NCBI GenBank assembly: GCA_934230325.1
Contig: CAKQEP010000004.1
Location: forward strand, 49,379-113,378
Source: an uncultured Clostridia bacterium
Lineage (GTDB): Bacteria > Bacillota > Clostridia > Christensenellales > CAG-314
Direction: 5' to 3'
DNA length: 64,000 nucleotides
Both the position numbers and the translations under genes were made by a program. Below, piece by piece: positions 44,535 through 53,051 of this stretch (positions within the stretch are counted from its first letter, which is position 1; every line of letters begins with the position of its first letter). The notes under the pieces were generated by a model. The model had not been told where the DNA came from. It did no database searches and was given only the letters and a program-made list of their open reading frames with translations.

Positions 44535-45782
44535 ATGGAAAAATATATTGTTAACGGCGGCAAACGTTTAGAGGGGCAATTAGAGGTTTACTCCGCAAAA
44601 AATTGCGTTCTTGCACTGCTTGCCGCTTCGATTTTAACGGAAAAAGAAGTAATAATACATAAATGTCCGCTTATTTCGGACGTATTCAGCATGATAAAAA
44701 TATTGCAAAGCATAGGTTGCAAAGTACGGTGGCAAGCGGACACTCTCGTGCTCGATTGCAGCGTTTTGACCGACTCTCAAATTCCGTCGGAGTACGCAAA
44801 AGAGATAAGAAGCAGTTTGTTTTTGATGGGTTCTATGTTATCTCGCCAAAAAAAAGCGACGGCAAGTTTTCCCGGTGGTTGCGAAATAGGGATAAGGCCT
44901 ATCGATTTGCACTTGAAAGGTTTTAAATCTTTAAACATACAAGTCACGGAAGAAGGTGGTTATCTTTACTGCGACGGCGCAAAAGCGCGCGGCGGGACGG
45001 TACATCTCGATTTTCCTTCCGTAGGCGCAACGGAAAACATAATACTCGCGGCGGTGCTTTTAAAGGGAACGACTCGGATAACAAACGCCGCCAAAGAGCC
45101 GGAAATCGTTTCTTTGCAAGATTTTTTAAATGCGATGGGCGCAAAAGTCAAAGGCGCAGGCACGGACACTATAGAAATCGAGGGGGTAAAAAAACTCGGC
45201 GGCGTGGAGTTTACGCCTATTCCGGACAGAATAGTTGCGGGAACGTATCTTATTGCCGCCGCGATGACGCAAGGAGAATTATTGCTCACAAACTGTATAC
45301 CGCGTCACATTGAGTCGTTGACGGATAAATTAAAAAACACTACAAAAATCATTACCTACGACAACGGCATTTACATACGTTCGGACAGTCGCCCGCAAAG
45401 CGTGCCGATAATAGAAACTATGCCTTATCCGAGTTTTCCTACTGATTTGCAGGCTCAAATGCTTGCTTTGCAAACTATAAGCGAAGGGAGCAGTATGGTA
45501 GTTGAAAACATCTTTGAAACTCGTTTTAAACACATAGCAGAACTGACAAAAATGGGAGCGGACATAGTAGTCAAAGGAAAAATCGCGCTGGTGCGCGGGG
45601 TAAAAAAACTTCATTGTGCAAACGTGACGGCGCACGATTTGAGAGGAGGGGCAGCTCTCGTTTTGGCTGCGCTTGCCGCAGAAGGTAGGACGGAAATAGA
45701 CGAGATACGGCACATACAACGCGGATATTGCGATCTTGACAAGGCTTTTAATTCCGTCGGCGCGGAAATTGCGTCCGAATAG
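44535..45782 (+). CDS. murA: UDP-GlcNAc 1-carboxyvinyltransferase MurA
   Basis: 415 residues. The start EKYIVNGGKRLEGQLEVYSAKN carries the substrate-binding Lys-Asn pair; the active-site loop SFPGGCEIGIRPIDLHL keeps the Cys that fosfomycin alkylates, and GGAALVLAALAAEGRTEI lies near the end. It commits UDP-GlcNAc to cell wall synthesis. Its position is where murG and murB usually stand in dcw clusters. Confidence 0.95.
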   Translation: MEKYIVNGGKRLEGQLEVYSAKNCVLALLAASILTEKEVIIHKCPLISDVFSMIKILQSIGCKVRWQADTLVLDCSVLTDSQIPSEYAKEIRSSLFLMGSMLSRQKKATASFPGGCEIGIRPIDLHLKGFKSLNIQVTEEGGYLYCDGAKARGGTVHLDFPSVGATENIILAAVLLKGTTRITNAAKEPEIVSLQDFLNAMGAKVKGAGTDTIEIEGVKKLGGVEFTPIPDRIVAGTYLIAAAMTQGELLLTNCIPRHIESLTDKLKNTTKIITYDNGIYIRSDSRPQSVPIIETMPYPSFPTDLQAQMLALQTISEGSSMVVENIFETRFKHIAELTKMGADIVVKGKIALVRGVKKLHCANVTAHDLRGGAALVLAALAAEGRTEIDEIRHIQRGYCDLDKAFNSVGAEIASE

Positions 45783-45810
45783 TACAAAACGATATAAAAA
45801 ATTACAAACA

Positions 45811-45840
45811 AAAAGGCACAAATTTTAATGTGTCTTTTTT
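45811..45840 (+). terminator. Terminator after murA
   Basis: A 10-bp stem with one G-U pair (45811-45820 with 45829-45838), 8-base loop, T-run at the 3' side. Confidence 0.75.
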
Positions 45841-45846
45841 AATTGT

Positions 45847-45875
45847 TTGACAATCGGCGAGTAAAACTGTATAAT
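45847..45875 (+). promoter_or_regulatory. Perfect consensus promoter for divIB-ftsA-ftsZ
   Basis: TTGACA at 45847-45852, 17 bases, TATAAT at 45870-45875. It starts a second transcription unit inside the dcw cluster just after the murA terminator. Confidence 0.8.
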
Positions 45876-45893
45876 ACTACAAAAGAGGTAAAA

Positions 45894-46703
45894 ATGGCAA
45901 AAAACAGATTGCTCGTTATATTTACTGTTTTGATAGTGCTGGTAGTGTTTGTAGTACTCGGCAGCACTGTTTTCACGTTGCAAAAGGCAGAACTGTATTT
46001 TGTCGCTTATGACGCCAAAACACAAAAAACGGTATATGTCGACGCTCCGGAAAATTATTCGGATATAAACGTTTCTTCGCTCATTGCCGACGCAAAAGGC
46101 AAAAGCATCTTTTTTTATCCTGCGTCTAAACTGATATCAAAAATTCAAACCGCATATCCGTATTTGCGGGTGGTAGGCACGCAAAGACTTTTTCCCGACA
46201 AAATCGAGTTGTACGTGACAGAACGCGAGCCTGTGGCTTATACGAGCGTAGACGGCACGTATTACTTGTTGGATTCTTCGCTTTTTGTTTTAGAAACTTC
46301 TGCAACGCCTTACTTTGGATATATCGGTATTGACTTTGGCGCGGGAGTGCTTGACAAAACTCAAACGGCGGGTACGGCGTTATCTTTTTCTAAAAACGCA
46401 GAAAGAATCGACCAAATGACCGCCGTACTGTCGGGGTTGTGGCAAATATATTACGACGTTCCGCAAATGCCTACGCTTGTAAGGAGTATGCGGTTTGACG
46501 TTTATAAAAATAAGGAAAGCGTAGTCATAGAAACGCAAACCGGCGCAAATATATGGCTTGTTTCTCCGCAAAAGAGCACTGCGGCAAAACAATTGTCGGC
46601 GGGATACGGTATTTATTCCAAACAAGGAGCAAAGGACAACACGGCGGCGGGCGTGCAGATATACTGCTTTGACCCCGACTCCGGAAATGCGATTACAAAC
46701 TGA
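45894..46703 (+). CDS. Cell division protein FtsQ/DivIB
   Basis: 269 residues from the ATG at 45894 with GAGG upstream. One N-terminal membrane segment (LLVIFTVLIVLVVFVVLG) precedes a POTRA-like domain ending in FPDKIELYVTEREPVAYT, followed by the beta domain. The position between murA and ftsA supports the call; the family is poorly conserved. It links FtsL/DivIC to the septal PBP. Confidence 0.82.
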   Translation: MAKNRLLVIFTVLIVLVVFVVLGSTVFTLQKAELYFVAYDAKTQKTVYVDAPENYSDINVSSLIADAKGKSIFFYPASKLISKIQTAYPYLRVVGTQRLFPDKIELYVTEREPVAYTSVDGTYYLLDSSLFVLETSATPYFGYIGIDFGAGVLDKTQTAGTALSFSKNAERIDQMTAVLSGLWQIYYDVPQMPTLVRSMRFDVYKNKESVVIETQTGANIWLVSPQKSTAAKQLSAGYGIYSKQGAKDNTAAGVQIYCFDPDSGNAITN

Positions 46704-46753
46704 TACGCAAACAAAACGTATCAAATTGACGAATTACTGAGAGGATAAAGCTT

Positions 46754-47872
46754 ATGGGATTGTTTTCCAAACAAACGGACGTAGCCGTTCTCGATATAGG
46801 TAGCGGCAAATTGTCCGTCATGATAGGCAAAAAAACAAAGGACGGTTTTATAGTAACGGTTCAAAGCGAGTGTCGATACGACGGTTTTATTGACGGGGAG
46901 TGGGTTGACGAGGACAAACTGCCCGACCGTTTTAGTACCGTCATCACTCAAGCCGAGCGAATTTACGGCAAAAAAATCAAAGAATTGTATGTGGGAGTTC
47001 CCGGCGGATTTACTTCCGTCAACGCTTGCGAAGCGACGGTGACGTCAAAATTTAAAAAGAAGTTTGACAAAGCGGACGTTGCCGAGATTCTCACTAAAGC
47101 AAATATTCACAAGGACGACGCAAGATACAAAGCGATAAACCGTTCTCCCGTCTATTACGTCGTAAACGACCAAAAAAAGGTTGTCGATCCCGTAGGTTGC
47201 GTCGGAACAAAACTTACGGGGCTCGTTTCGCACATTTATGCCGACGTAAGATTTTTAAACAAAGTTACCGAAATTCTCAACAGGTTGGGCATTTTTAAAA
47301 TAGAATTTGTAAGCAGTTGCCTTGCGGAAAGTTGGTTTTTGTTTGACTATACGGCGCGCGACAATTACGTTTTGCTCGTCGATATAGGGTACATAACCAC
47401 AAACGTTATGTTGGTATGCGGCGACGGCTTGATTTATTTAAAAACATTTGCGTTGGGTAGCGGATTTTTGTACAGCGATTTGGCGCAGGTACTCGACATA
47501 GATTACTCGTCTGCGGAAAGTTTAAAAACTTTGTTGAATCTCAACCTTGAGTTTGACAGCGACGACACTTACGCATTAAAAAACGGTCAGACGGTAAATG
47601 CGGAAAAAGCCAACTTTGTCGTAAAGGCAAGGTTGGAAGAAATTGCCTTTTACGTTTCTCGGTGTATTTCTTTGTGTCCGTATCCCGTAGACCCCGAAAC
47701 AAAACTATATCTCACGGGCGGCGGCATAGCGTTTTTGAAAGGCGGAGTAGAGTATCTTTCCTACTGCTTAAACAAAAGGGTAAAGCGCGCGCACTCAAAC
47801 AATCCGTTAGCGGACAAACCGCAATATTCTACCGCTTACGGTTTGGTGGATATTGCGCTTAAACAGTTGTAA
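46754..47872 (+). CDS. ftsA: FtsA-type actin-like division protein without C-terminal helix
   Basis: 372 residues, shorter than most FtsA (about 420). The ATPase phosphate-1 loop [16 protein letters not shown], an SHS2-type insert ([17 protein letters not shown]), [15 protein letters not shown] and the adenosine motif [13 protein letters not shown] are visible. The protein ends [11 protein letters not shown] directly after the actin fold, so the linker and amphipathic membrane helix that tether FtsZ are absent. It stands directly before ftsZ. Either another protein anchors FtsZ or this one binds the membrane in a different way. Confidence 0.88.
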   Translation: MGLFSKQTDVAVLDIGSGKLSVMIGKKTKDGFIVTVQSECRYDGFIDGEWVDEDKLPDRFSTVITQAERIYGKKIKELYVGVPGGFTSVNACEATVTSKFKKKFDKADVAEILTKANIHKDDARYKAINRSPVYYVVNDQKKVVDPVGCVGTKLTGLVSHIYADVRFLNKVTEILNRLGIFKIEFVSSCLAESWFLFDYTARDNYVLLVDIGYITTNVMLVCGDGLIYLKTFALGSGFLYSDLAQVLDIDYSSAESLKTLLNLNLEFDSDDTYALKNGQTVNAEKANFVVKARLEEIAFYVSRCISLCPYPVDPETKLYLTGGGIAFLKGGVEYLSYCLNKRVKRAHSNNPLADKPQYSTAYGLVDIALKQL

Positions 47873-47889
47873 ATTACAAGGAGACAGGT

Positions 47890-49125
47890 ATGGATAATAT
47901 GTTTGAAGATACATACGGCGCGGCGGCAAAAGTCGCGCAAATCAAAGTCATAGGCGTGGGCGGCGGCGGTAATAACGCCGTCAACAGAATGATACAGTCG
48001 GGGATAAAAAGCGCAAGTTTTATTGCGGTAAACACCGACAAACAAGCGTTGTACTTGTCAAAAGCGCCGCAACGCATACAAATAGGCGAAAAAATTACCA
48101 AAGGTCTTGGCGCGGGCGCAAATCCCGACATAGGGCGTCAGGCGGCTGAAGAAAGTCGCGATTACATTAAGGAAGCGCTCAAAGGCACAGACCTTGTGTT
48201 TATTACTGCGGGCATGGGCGGCGGCACTGGTACGGGCGCAGCGCCGGTCATTGCCGCTATGGCTAAGGAAATGGGCATACTCACCGTTGCCGTAGTCACA
48301 AAACCTTTTGCGTTTGAAGGACGCCGCCGTATGGAAAATGCGGAAATGGGCATAAACAATCTTCGCAAAAACGTAGATACTTTGGTCATTATTCCCAACG
48401 ACAAACTTACTCAAAACTTTTCCAAAGATATTACCGTTGTGGAGGCGTTTCAGCGCGCGGACGACGTTTTGAGGCAAGGTATACAAGGTATATCCGACAT
48501 TATAGTTTTTCCGTCGCTAATCAATCTTGACTTTGCCGACGTCAGAACCATAATGGAAAACAGAGGAATGGCGCACATGGGACTTGGCGTCGGTAGAGGA
48601 GAAAATCGTACTTTGGAGGCTGTTCGTCAAGCGGTGTACAGCCCGTTGTTGGAAACTACCATAGAAGGAAGTATGGGACTAATAATCAATATTACCGGCG
48701 GCGTATCTCTCACAATGAGCGAGATCCAACACGCCGTTAGTCTCGTACAGGAAATCATCGACAAATCCGCCGCACTCATATTTGGCGCGGACATAAGAGA
48801 AGACATCGACGACGAAGTTCAGGTCACTATTATCGCGACGGGATTTGAAGCGAAACCGAGCGAAAACTTGAATGCTCCCGTCAAAAATTATTTTGCAACG
48901 CCGACGTCGGACGATATTACTCCCACAAAAGAGTTGTACGGAAGCAGAATAAACAACGGTTATTCGGACGATGCGGAAGCAAAGCAATCTGCTATGCAAG
49001 AGCAATTGCAACAGGAGCGTTATCAAGCGCAACAGCAAAACAAAAACGACGGATTGATTGCTCCTAATCTCACGTTGGAAAACAACAGCGATATACCCGC
49101 ATTTTTGCGCAAATTAAAAAAATAA
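47890..49125 (+). CDS. ftsZ: Tubulin-like division GTPase FtsZ
   Basis: 411 residues. The GTP-binding core shows [16 protein letters not shown], the tubulin signature [20 protein letters not shown], and the synergy loop region [12 protein letters not shown] linker of about 60 residues with a Gln-rich stretch leads to the C-terminal peptide [11 protein letters not shown], which binds FtsA, SepF and others. AAGGAGA precedes the ATG. sigE and spoIIGA, often found after ftsZ in spore formers, are not here. Confidence 0.97.
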   Translation: MDNMFEDTYGAAAKVAQIKVIGVGGGGNNAVNRMIQSGIKSASFIAVNTDKQALYLSKAPQRIQIGEKITKGLGAGANPDIGRQAAEESRDYIKEALKGTDLVFITAGMGGGTGTGAAPVIAAMAKEMGILTVAVVTKPFAFEGRRRMENAEMGINNLRKNVDTLVIIPNDKLTQNFSKDITVVEAFQRADDVLRQGIQGISDIIVFPSLINLDFADVRTIMENRGMAHMGLGVGRGENRTLEAVRQAVYSPLLETTIEGSMGLIINITGGVSLTMSEIQHAVSLVQEIIDKSAALIFGADIREDIDDEVQVTIIATGFEAKPSENLNAPVKNYFATPTSDDITPTKELYGSRINNGYSDDAEAKQSAMQEQLQQERYQAQQQNKNDGLIAPNLTLENNSDIPAFLRKLKK

Positions 49126-49153
49126 ATCAAACTATACTGCATAGAGGCAAAAA

Positions 49154-50548
49154 ATGAAAAGATTATTGCTAAAATACTTATATTCAGACACACAAAAATA
49201 TGCCGATCAAATCGTCACGGTATGCGGTTGGGCGCGTACGATAAGAGATAGTAAAGCGTTCGGTTTTATAGAACTCAACGACGGAAGTTGTTTTAAAAGC
49301 GTACAAGTCGTTTTTGAAAACGACGTAATAGACAATTATGACGAGATTGCGCGATTAAACGTCGGTAGCAGTCTTATCGTCACGGGCAAAGTTACGCTTA
49401 CTCCGCAAAACAAGCAACCTTTTGAAATTAAGGCGACCAAAATAGAGGTCGAAGGCAAATCTACTGCGGATTTTCCGCTCCAAAAAAAGCGGCATTCCGT
49501 AGAGTTTTTGAGAGAAATAGCGCATTTGCGTCCTCGCACCAACCTTATCGGCGCGGCAATGAGAGTGCGTAGCGTGGCGGCTTTTGCTATCCACAAATTC
49601 TTTAACGAAAGGGGTTTTGTATACGTGCATACTCCCATAATAACAACGAGCGATTGCGAAGGCGCGGGAGAAATGTTTAGAGTTACCACGCTCGACTTCA
49701 ACAATCTTCCCAAAACTCCCGACGGCAAAGTCGACGAAAAACAGGACTTTTTTGGAAAATATGCGGGGCTTACCGTGTCGGGGCAACTCAACGGAGAGGC
49801 TTATGCGTTGGCTTACGGCAATATTTATACTTTTGGACCTACTTTTCGCGCAGAGCACTCCAACACGCAACGTCATGCGGCGGAGTTTTGGCAAATAGAG
49901 CCGGAAATTGCTTTTGCCGATTTACGCGACGATATGCAATTGGCGCAAGATATGGTAAAGTACGTAATAAACTACGTTTTGGAAAATTGCCCGCAGGAAA
50001 TCGAATTTTTTAATACTTTTGTCGATACTTCTTTAAAGGAAAGACTGACGGCGCTCGTCAATAGCGAGTTTGGCCACGTGACCTATACGGAAGCGGTAGA
50101 GATACTTAAAAAGCACAACGATTCCTTTGATTATCCCGTGCACTGGGGTAGCGATTTGCAAACCGAGCATGAAAGGTTTTTGACGGAAAAAATATTTAAC
50201 GGACCTGTGTTTGTAACAGATTACCCGCAGGAAATCAAATCATTTTATATGCGCTTAAACGATGACGGAAAAACGGTTGCCGCTATGGATATGCTTGTAC
50301 CCGGCGTAGGAGAACTAATAGGCGGCAGTCAAAGAGAAGAACGCTTGGAATTGTTGGAAAAACGCATCGAACAACTCAAAATGAACAAAGATATTTATCA
50401 ATGGTATCTTGACTTGCGTCGTTACGGCGGCACAAAACACGCAGGTTTCGGACTTGGTTTTGAAAGACTTATCATGTATCTGACAGGCATAAGCAACATC
50501 AGAGACGTCATACCTTTCCCGCGTACGGTCAACAACGCAATGTTTTAA
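49154..50548 (+). CDS. asnS: Asparaginyl-tRNA synthetase
   Basis: 464 residues. The OB-fold anticodon-binding domain is seen first ([21 protein letters not shown]), then class II motif 2 ([25 protein letters not shown]) and motif 3 ([14 protein letters not shown]). The GGSQREERL segment is typical of AsnS. It charges tRNA-Asn; no T-box leader is present before it, and it follows ftsZ by 28 bases, so it probably shares the divIB promoter. Confidence 0.96.
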   Translation: MKRLLLKYLYSDTQKYADQIVTVCGWARTIRDSKAFGFIELNDGSCFKSVQVVFENDVIDNYDEIARLNVGSSLIVTGKVTLTPQNKQPFEIKATKIEVEGKSTADFPLQKKRHSVEFLREIAHLRPRTNLIGAAMRVRSVAAFAIHKFFNERGFVYVHTPIITTSDCEGAGEMFRVTTLDFNNLPKTPDGKVDEKQDFFGKYAGLTVSGQLNGEAYALAYGNIYTFGPTFRAEHSNTQRHAAEFWQIEPEIAFADLRDDMQLAQDMVKYVINYVLENCPQEIEFFNTFVDTSLKERLTALVNSEFGHVTYTEAVEILKKHNDSFDYPVHWGSDLQTEHERFLTEKIFNGPVFVTDYPQEIKSFYMRLNDDGKTVAAMDMLVPGVGELIGGSQREERLELLEKRIEQLKMNKDIYQWYLDLRRYGGTKHAGFGLGFERLIMYLTGISNIRDVIPFPRTVNNAMF

Positions 50549-50597
50549 AACGTTGTCTGATACTTTGTTTAGTAGCGTATCGTTGTATGCAAATTTT

Positions 50598-50625
50598 AAA
50601 CCTCTCGGTTTCGAGAGGTTTTTTG
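50598..50625. terminator. Terminator between asnS and the convergent Cys-rich gene
   Basis: A perfect 10-bp stem (50598-50607 with 50612-50621), GTTT loop and T-run; the A-run on the other side serves the minus strand as well. Confidence 0.85.
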
Positions 50626-50633
50626 TCGGGGTT

Positions 50634-50840
50634 TTATTTGTCTTTGTTGCGACAAACCAAACATACGGATTTTTTGTTGTCGTCGCACCCGAAGGATAGT
50701 TCTGCGCCGTTAAGGCAAAGACGACAGTCAAACTTGTTGCTTTTGCACTCGCACGGCGGCGGACAACACGGGGGCGGGCATTTATCGCAAATTTTTGCTT
50801 TTTCGTAATCGTGTTGGTTTTTAAAAGTCCTTAAATTCAC
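50634..50840 (-). CDS. Small Cys-rich protein, GTG start
   Basis: 68 residues with ten Cys, several in pairs: ICDKCPPPCCPPPCECKS, FDCRLCLNG and CLVCRNK. GGAGG lies 10 bases before the GTG at 50840. The Cys pairs suggest zinc or iron-sulfur binding, and the Pro-Cys runs are unlike any family I can name. Convergent with asnS and divergent from acpP. The spacing of Cys and the good site argue that it is real. Confidence 0.6.
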   Translation of the reverse strand: MNLRTFKNQHDYEKAKICDKCPPPCCPPPCECKSNKFDCRLCLNGAELSFGCDDNKKSVCLVCRNKDK

Positions 50841-50900
50841 TTTTTAAAAACCTCCTCGCTTATAAATATGATTTTAGATAAAAAAATGTCCTTAATACAC

Positions 50901-50930
50901 TTGCAAAAATACCGCGTTATGGTGTATAAT
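50901..50930 (+). promoter_or_regulatory. Promoter for acpP
   Basis: TTGCAA at 50901-50906, 18-base spacer, TATAAT at 50925-50930. No FapR-like repeat was noticed. Confidence 0.6.
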
Positions 50931-50955
50931 TGATAAAACAACTTTGGAGGTTAAT

Positions 50956-51183
50956 ATGGTTTTTGAAAAAGTACAAGCCTTATTGGCGGATCAACTTAAT
51001 ATAGAGAAGGATAAAGTCACGACGGAATCAAACATTATAAACGATCTCGGCGCGGATTCTCTCGACGTTGTGGAAATGCTTATGACGTTGGAGGAGGAGT
51101 ACAGTATCTCCGTACCCGACGACGTTGCAATGGAGTTAAAAACCGTCGGCGATATAGTCAAATACGTAGAAGAACACAAATAG
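50956..51183 (+). CDS. acpP: Acyl carrier protein
   Basis: 75 residues from the ATG at 50956 with GGAGG 5 bases upstream. The phosphopantetheine serine is in LGADSLDVVEMLMTLEEEY near residue 36, and the chain is acidic throughout, as in AcpP. It carries acyl groups in fatty acid synthesis; no other fab gene is in the window. Confidence 0.95.
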   Translation: MVFEKVQALLADQLNIEKDKVTTESNIINDLGADSLDVVEMLMTLEEEYSISVPDDVAMELKTVGDIVKYVEEHK

Positions 51184-51219
51184 TTTTTTAGCGGGACGTT
51201 TAATACGTCCCTTTTTAAT

Positions 51220-51915
51220 ATGTATAGAGAAGTTTGCGAATTTATCGAGTTTAATTCTGAAGAATCCTTTAAAAAATTTTCCGAACGTATAGTAAACTCT
51301 CCCACGCCTATGGCAGGTGTGCGCGTTCCCGTGTTGAGAAAATATGCGCGGCGGCTTGTTTTAGAGCAAAGTATCGACAATATTATGCTTTTGCCCGACA
51401 ATCAATATGTAGAAATTGATTTTATCAAAGGTTTTTGCGTTGTGTACTGCAAGAGTTCTGACGCCAAAAAACAAAATTTGCTTTGCGCGCTTTCTAAAAA
51501 ATGGGATACTTGGGCGGTTTGCGACAGCGTTTGCGCAACTATTAAATGCGACAAAAATTCTAACGGTTGGTTTGATTTTTTTTCTCAACTTGCAAAAAAC
51601 GATAATAGCAAAAATTTTGAATTTAGACTCGGTATTGTAGGCATACTCGATAATTTTGTTGATAAAGCACATTTTAACGATATATTAAAAATTATCAACA
51701 AACCGCAGTTTAATCATTCATATTACGGTGATATGGCTGTATCGTGGTTGTTGTCGGAGATGCTTGTCAAGATGTTTGGCGATACTACAGAGTTTTTGAC
51801 GAGCGCAGATTGTTTGTTGCCAAAATTCATATTTAACAAAGCCATACAAAAAGCGACGGAATCTTACCGATTAACGACGGAACAAAAAATATACCTTAAA
51901 TCGCTAAAAAAATAA
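51220..51915 (+). CDS. AlkD-like DNA alkylation repair / HEAT-repeat protein
   Basis: 231 residues. The start ERIVNSPTPMAGVRVPVLRKYAR and then the block VEIDFIKGFCVVYCK, KWDTWAVCDSVCATI and SYYGDMAVSWLLSEM resemble the DNA alkylation repair family of helical-repeat glycosylases (COG4912). The AlkD substrate-binding aspartate and tryptophan region WAVCD is present. Many members in anaerobes are uncharacterised. It follows acpP by 36 bases with no clear ribosome site. Confidence 0.75.
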   Translation: MYREVCEFIEFNSEESFKKFSERIVNSPTPMAGVRVPVLRKYARRLVLEQSIDNIMLLPDNQYVEIDFIKGFCVVYCKSSDAKKQNLLCALSKKWDTWAVCDSVCATIKCDKNSNGWFDFFSQLAKNDNSKNFEFRLGIVGILDNFVDKAHFNDILKIINKPQFNHSYYGDMAVSWLLSEMLVKMFGDTTEFLTSADCLLPKFIFNKAIQKATESYRLTTEQKIYLKSLKK

Positions 51916-51988
51916 ACCCGTTTTTTTGTCGGTTGGCAAGTAAAACCCCGAGTAAAAGCATAAACTAAATTTTGTAAGGAAAGTTTTT

Positions 51989-52747
51989 ATGCGGGAATTG
52001 ATTGTCGACGCGGACGTAAACGATAAATATTTTATTGACCATATATACGACAAAATACTTCCGTCGGTAAAATCGGTAGGCGGTTTGTGCGTTGTCGCAG
52101 AGGCAAACGAAAGAAGTTGTTTGGGTATTGTCGTTGCCGACGAATGCGCAAGCGCCTTAAACAGAGAACTCAAAGCGTTGGTTGCGGAAGTGTTGGCGGT
52201 AGGCTTTAAATGCAGATATTTGCAAGAGCGCATCGCGGTAAACGCCGACACCTTGTTGGGGAAAACGTTGTTTAACACTATGTGCGTGTTTGACAGTAAT
52301 TATGACGCTAATTATATAAAACGGCGCATATACGATTATGAAAAAATCTCGCTTGACGGTTGTTACAACTTTAGAATAGGGGAAATCAAACAAAAGTGGG
52401 ACGAAGTAATAAACTTATCCAACAGTTATAGCGGGTTTTTGGCGGACAAAGAAGTTTTGTACGAGTTTTTAGTATATCTTTTGGAAGCGATACCGAGTCT
52501 TGCGGATTGTATTACCGTTGTAATTTCTGACGACGGCAAAAATTTTGTGTTGTTTAACGACGACGGAAAAATGTTGGTCAAATTCAACACCTATTACAAG
52601 CAGTACGATATAGCCGAACAAATAATATTTAATCTGATATGTTTTAATCCCGCAGTGGTAAAACTTTGCGGAAAATACAAACTGCTCGGCAACGATTTTT
52701 TTAATATTGCAAACCGCTTGTTTCAGGTAAAAGAATATATCGGATAG
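51989..52747 (+). CDS. YtxC-like sporulation protein
   Basis: 252 residues without signal peptide or membrane segment. The C-terminal half has YNFRIGEIKQKWDEVINLSN, then KEVLYEFLVYLLEAI, the pattern of YtxC. In Bacillus ytxC also lies directly before thrS, as here, which strengthens the call. Its function in sporulation is unknown. AAGGAAAG precedes the ATG. Confidence 0.65.
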   Translation: MRELIVDADVNDKYFIDHIYDKILPSVKSVGGLCVVAEANERSCLGIVVADECASALNRELKALVAEVLAVGFKCRYLQERIAVNADTLLGKTLFNTMCVFDSNYDANYIKRRIYDYEKISLDGCYNFRIGEIKQKWDEVINLSNSYSGFLADKEVLYEFLVYLLEAIPSLADCITVVISDDGKNFVLFNDDGKMLVKFNTYYKQYDIAEQIIFNLICFNPAVVKLCGKYKLLGNDFFNIANRLFQVKEYIG

Positions 52748-52775
52748 ATTTTTTAATCAAAAGCGATAAAAACAG

Positions 52776-52803
52776 TTGACATTTTTTTAAAAAGTGCTAA
52801 AAT
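52776..52803 (+). promoter_or_regulatory. Promoter for T-box thrS
   Basis: TTGACA at 52776-52781, 16-base spacer, TAAAAT at 52798-52803. Confidence 0.6.
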
Positions 52804-52804
52804 A

Positions 52805-53035
52805 ACTTACAACTTAAAAGCACATAGAAAAAGACATGTGGATATTCTAAACCTTTTTAAGCGAGCGTGTTACGGTGTGAGTCACGCAAAAGGCGTTTAT
52901 CCGTACCACTTTTTCTGCTTAACCGTTGTGAGCGGCTAATCTCACGATAAAGAGGTCGACGGCACGTCGGCAATAAAGGTGGAACCGCGGATATCGATTT
53001 TATTCGTCCTTTTGTTTAAAAGGACGGTTTTTTTT
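52805..53035 (+). ncRNA. T-box riboswitch, threonine specifier
   Basis: Stem I is closed by AGAAAAAG (52826-52833) with CTTTTTCT (52909-52916). The specifier codon is ACC (Thr) at 52905-52907, followed by the conserved purine A. The T-box proper, AGGTGGAACCGCGG, is at 52977-52990, where uncharged tRNA-Thr would pair through its acceptor end. The terminator is a 9-bp hairpin (53005-53013 with 53018-53026) with a long T-run. Uncharged tRNA-Thr would allow readthrough into thrS. Confidence 0.93.
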
Positions 53036-53051
53036 ATTTTGGAGGTACAGC

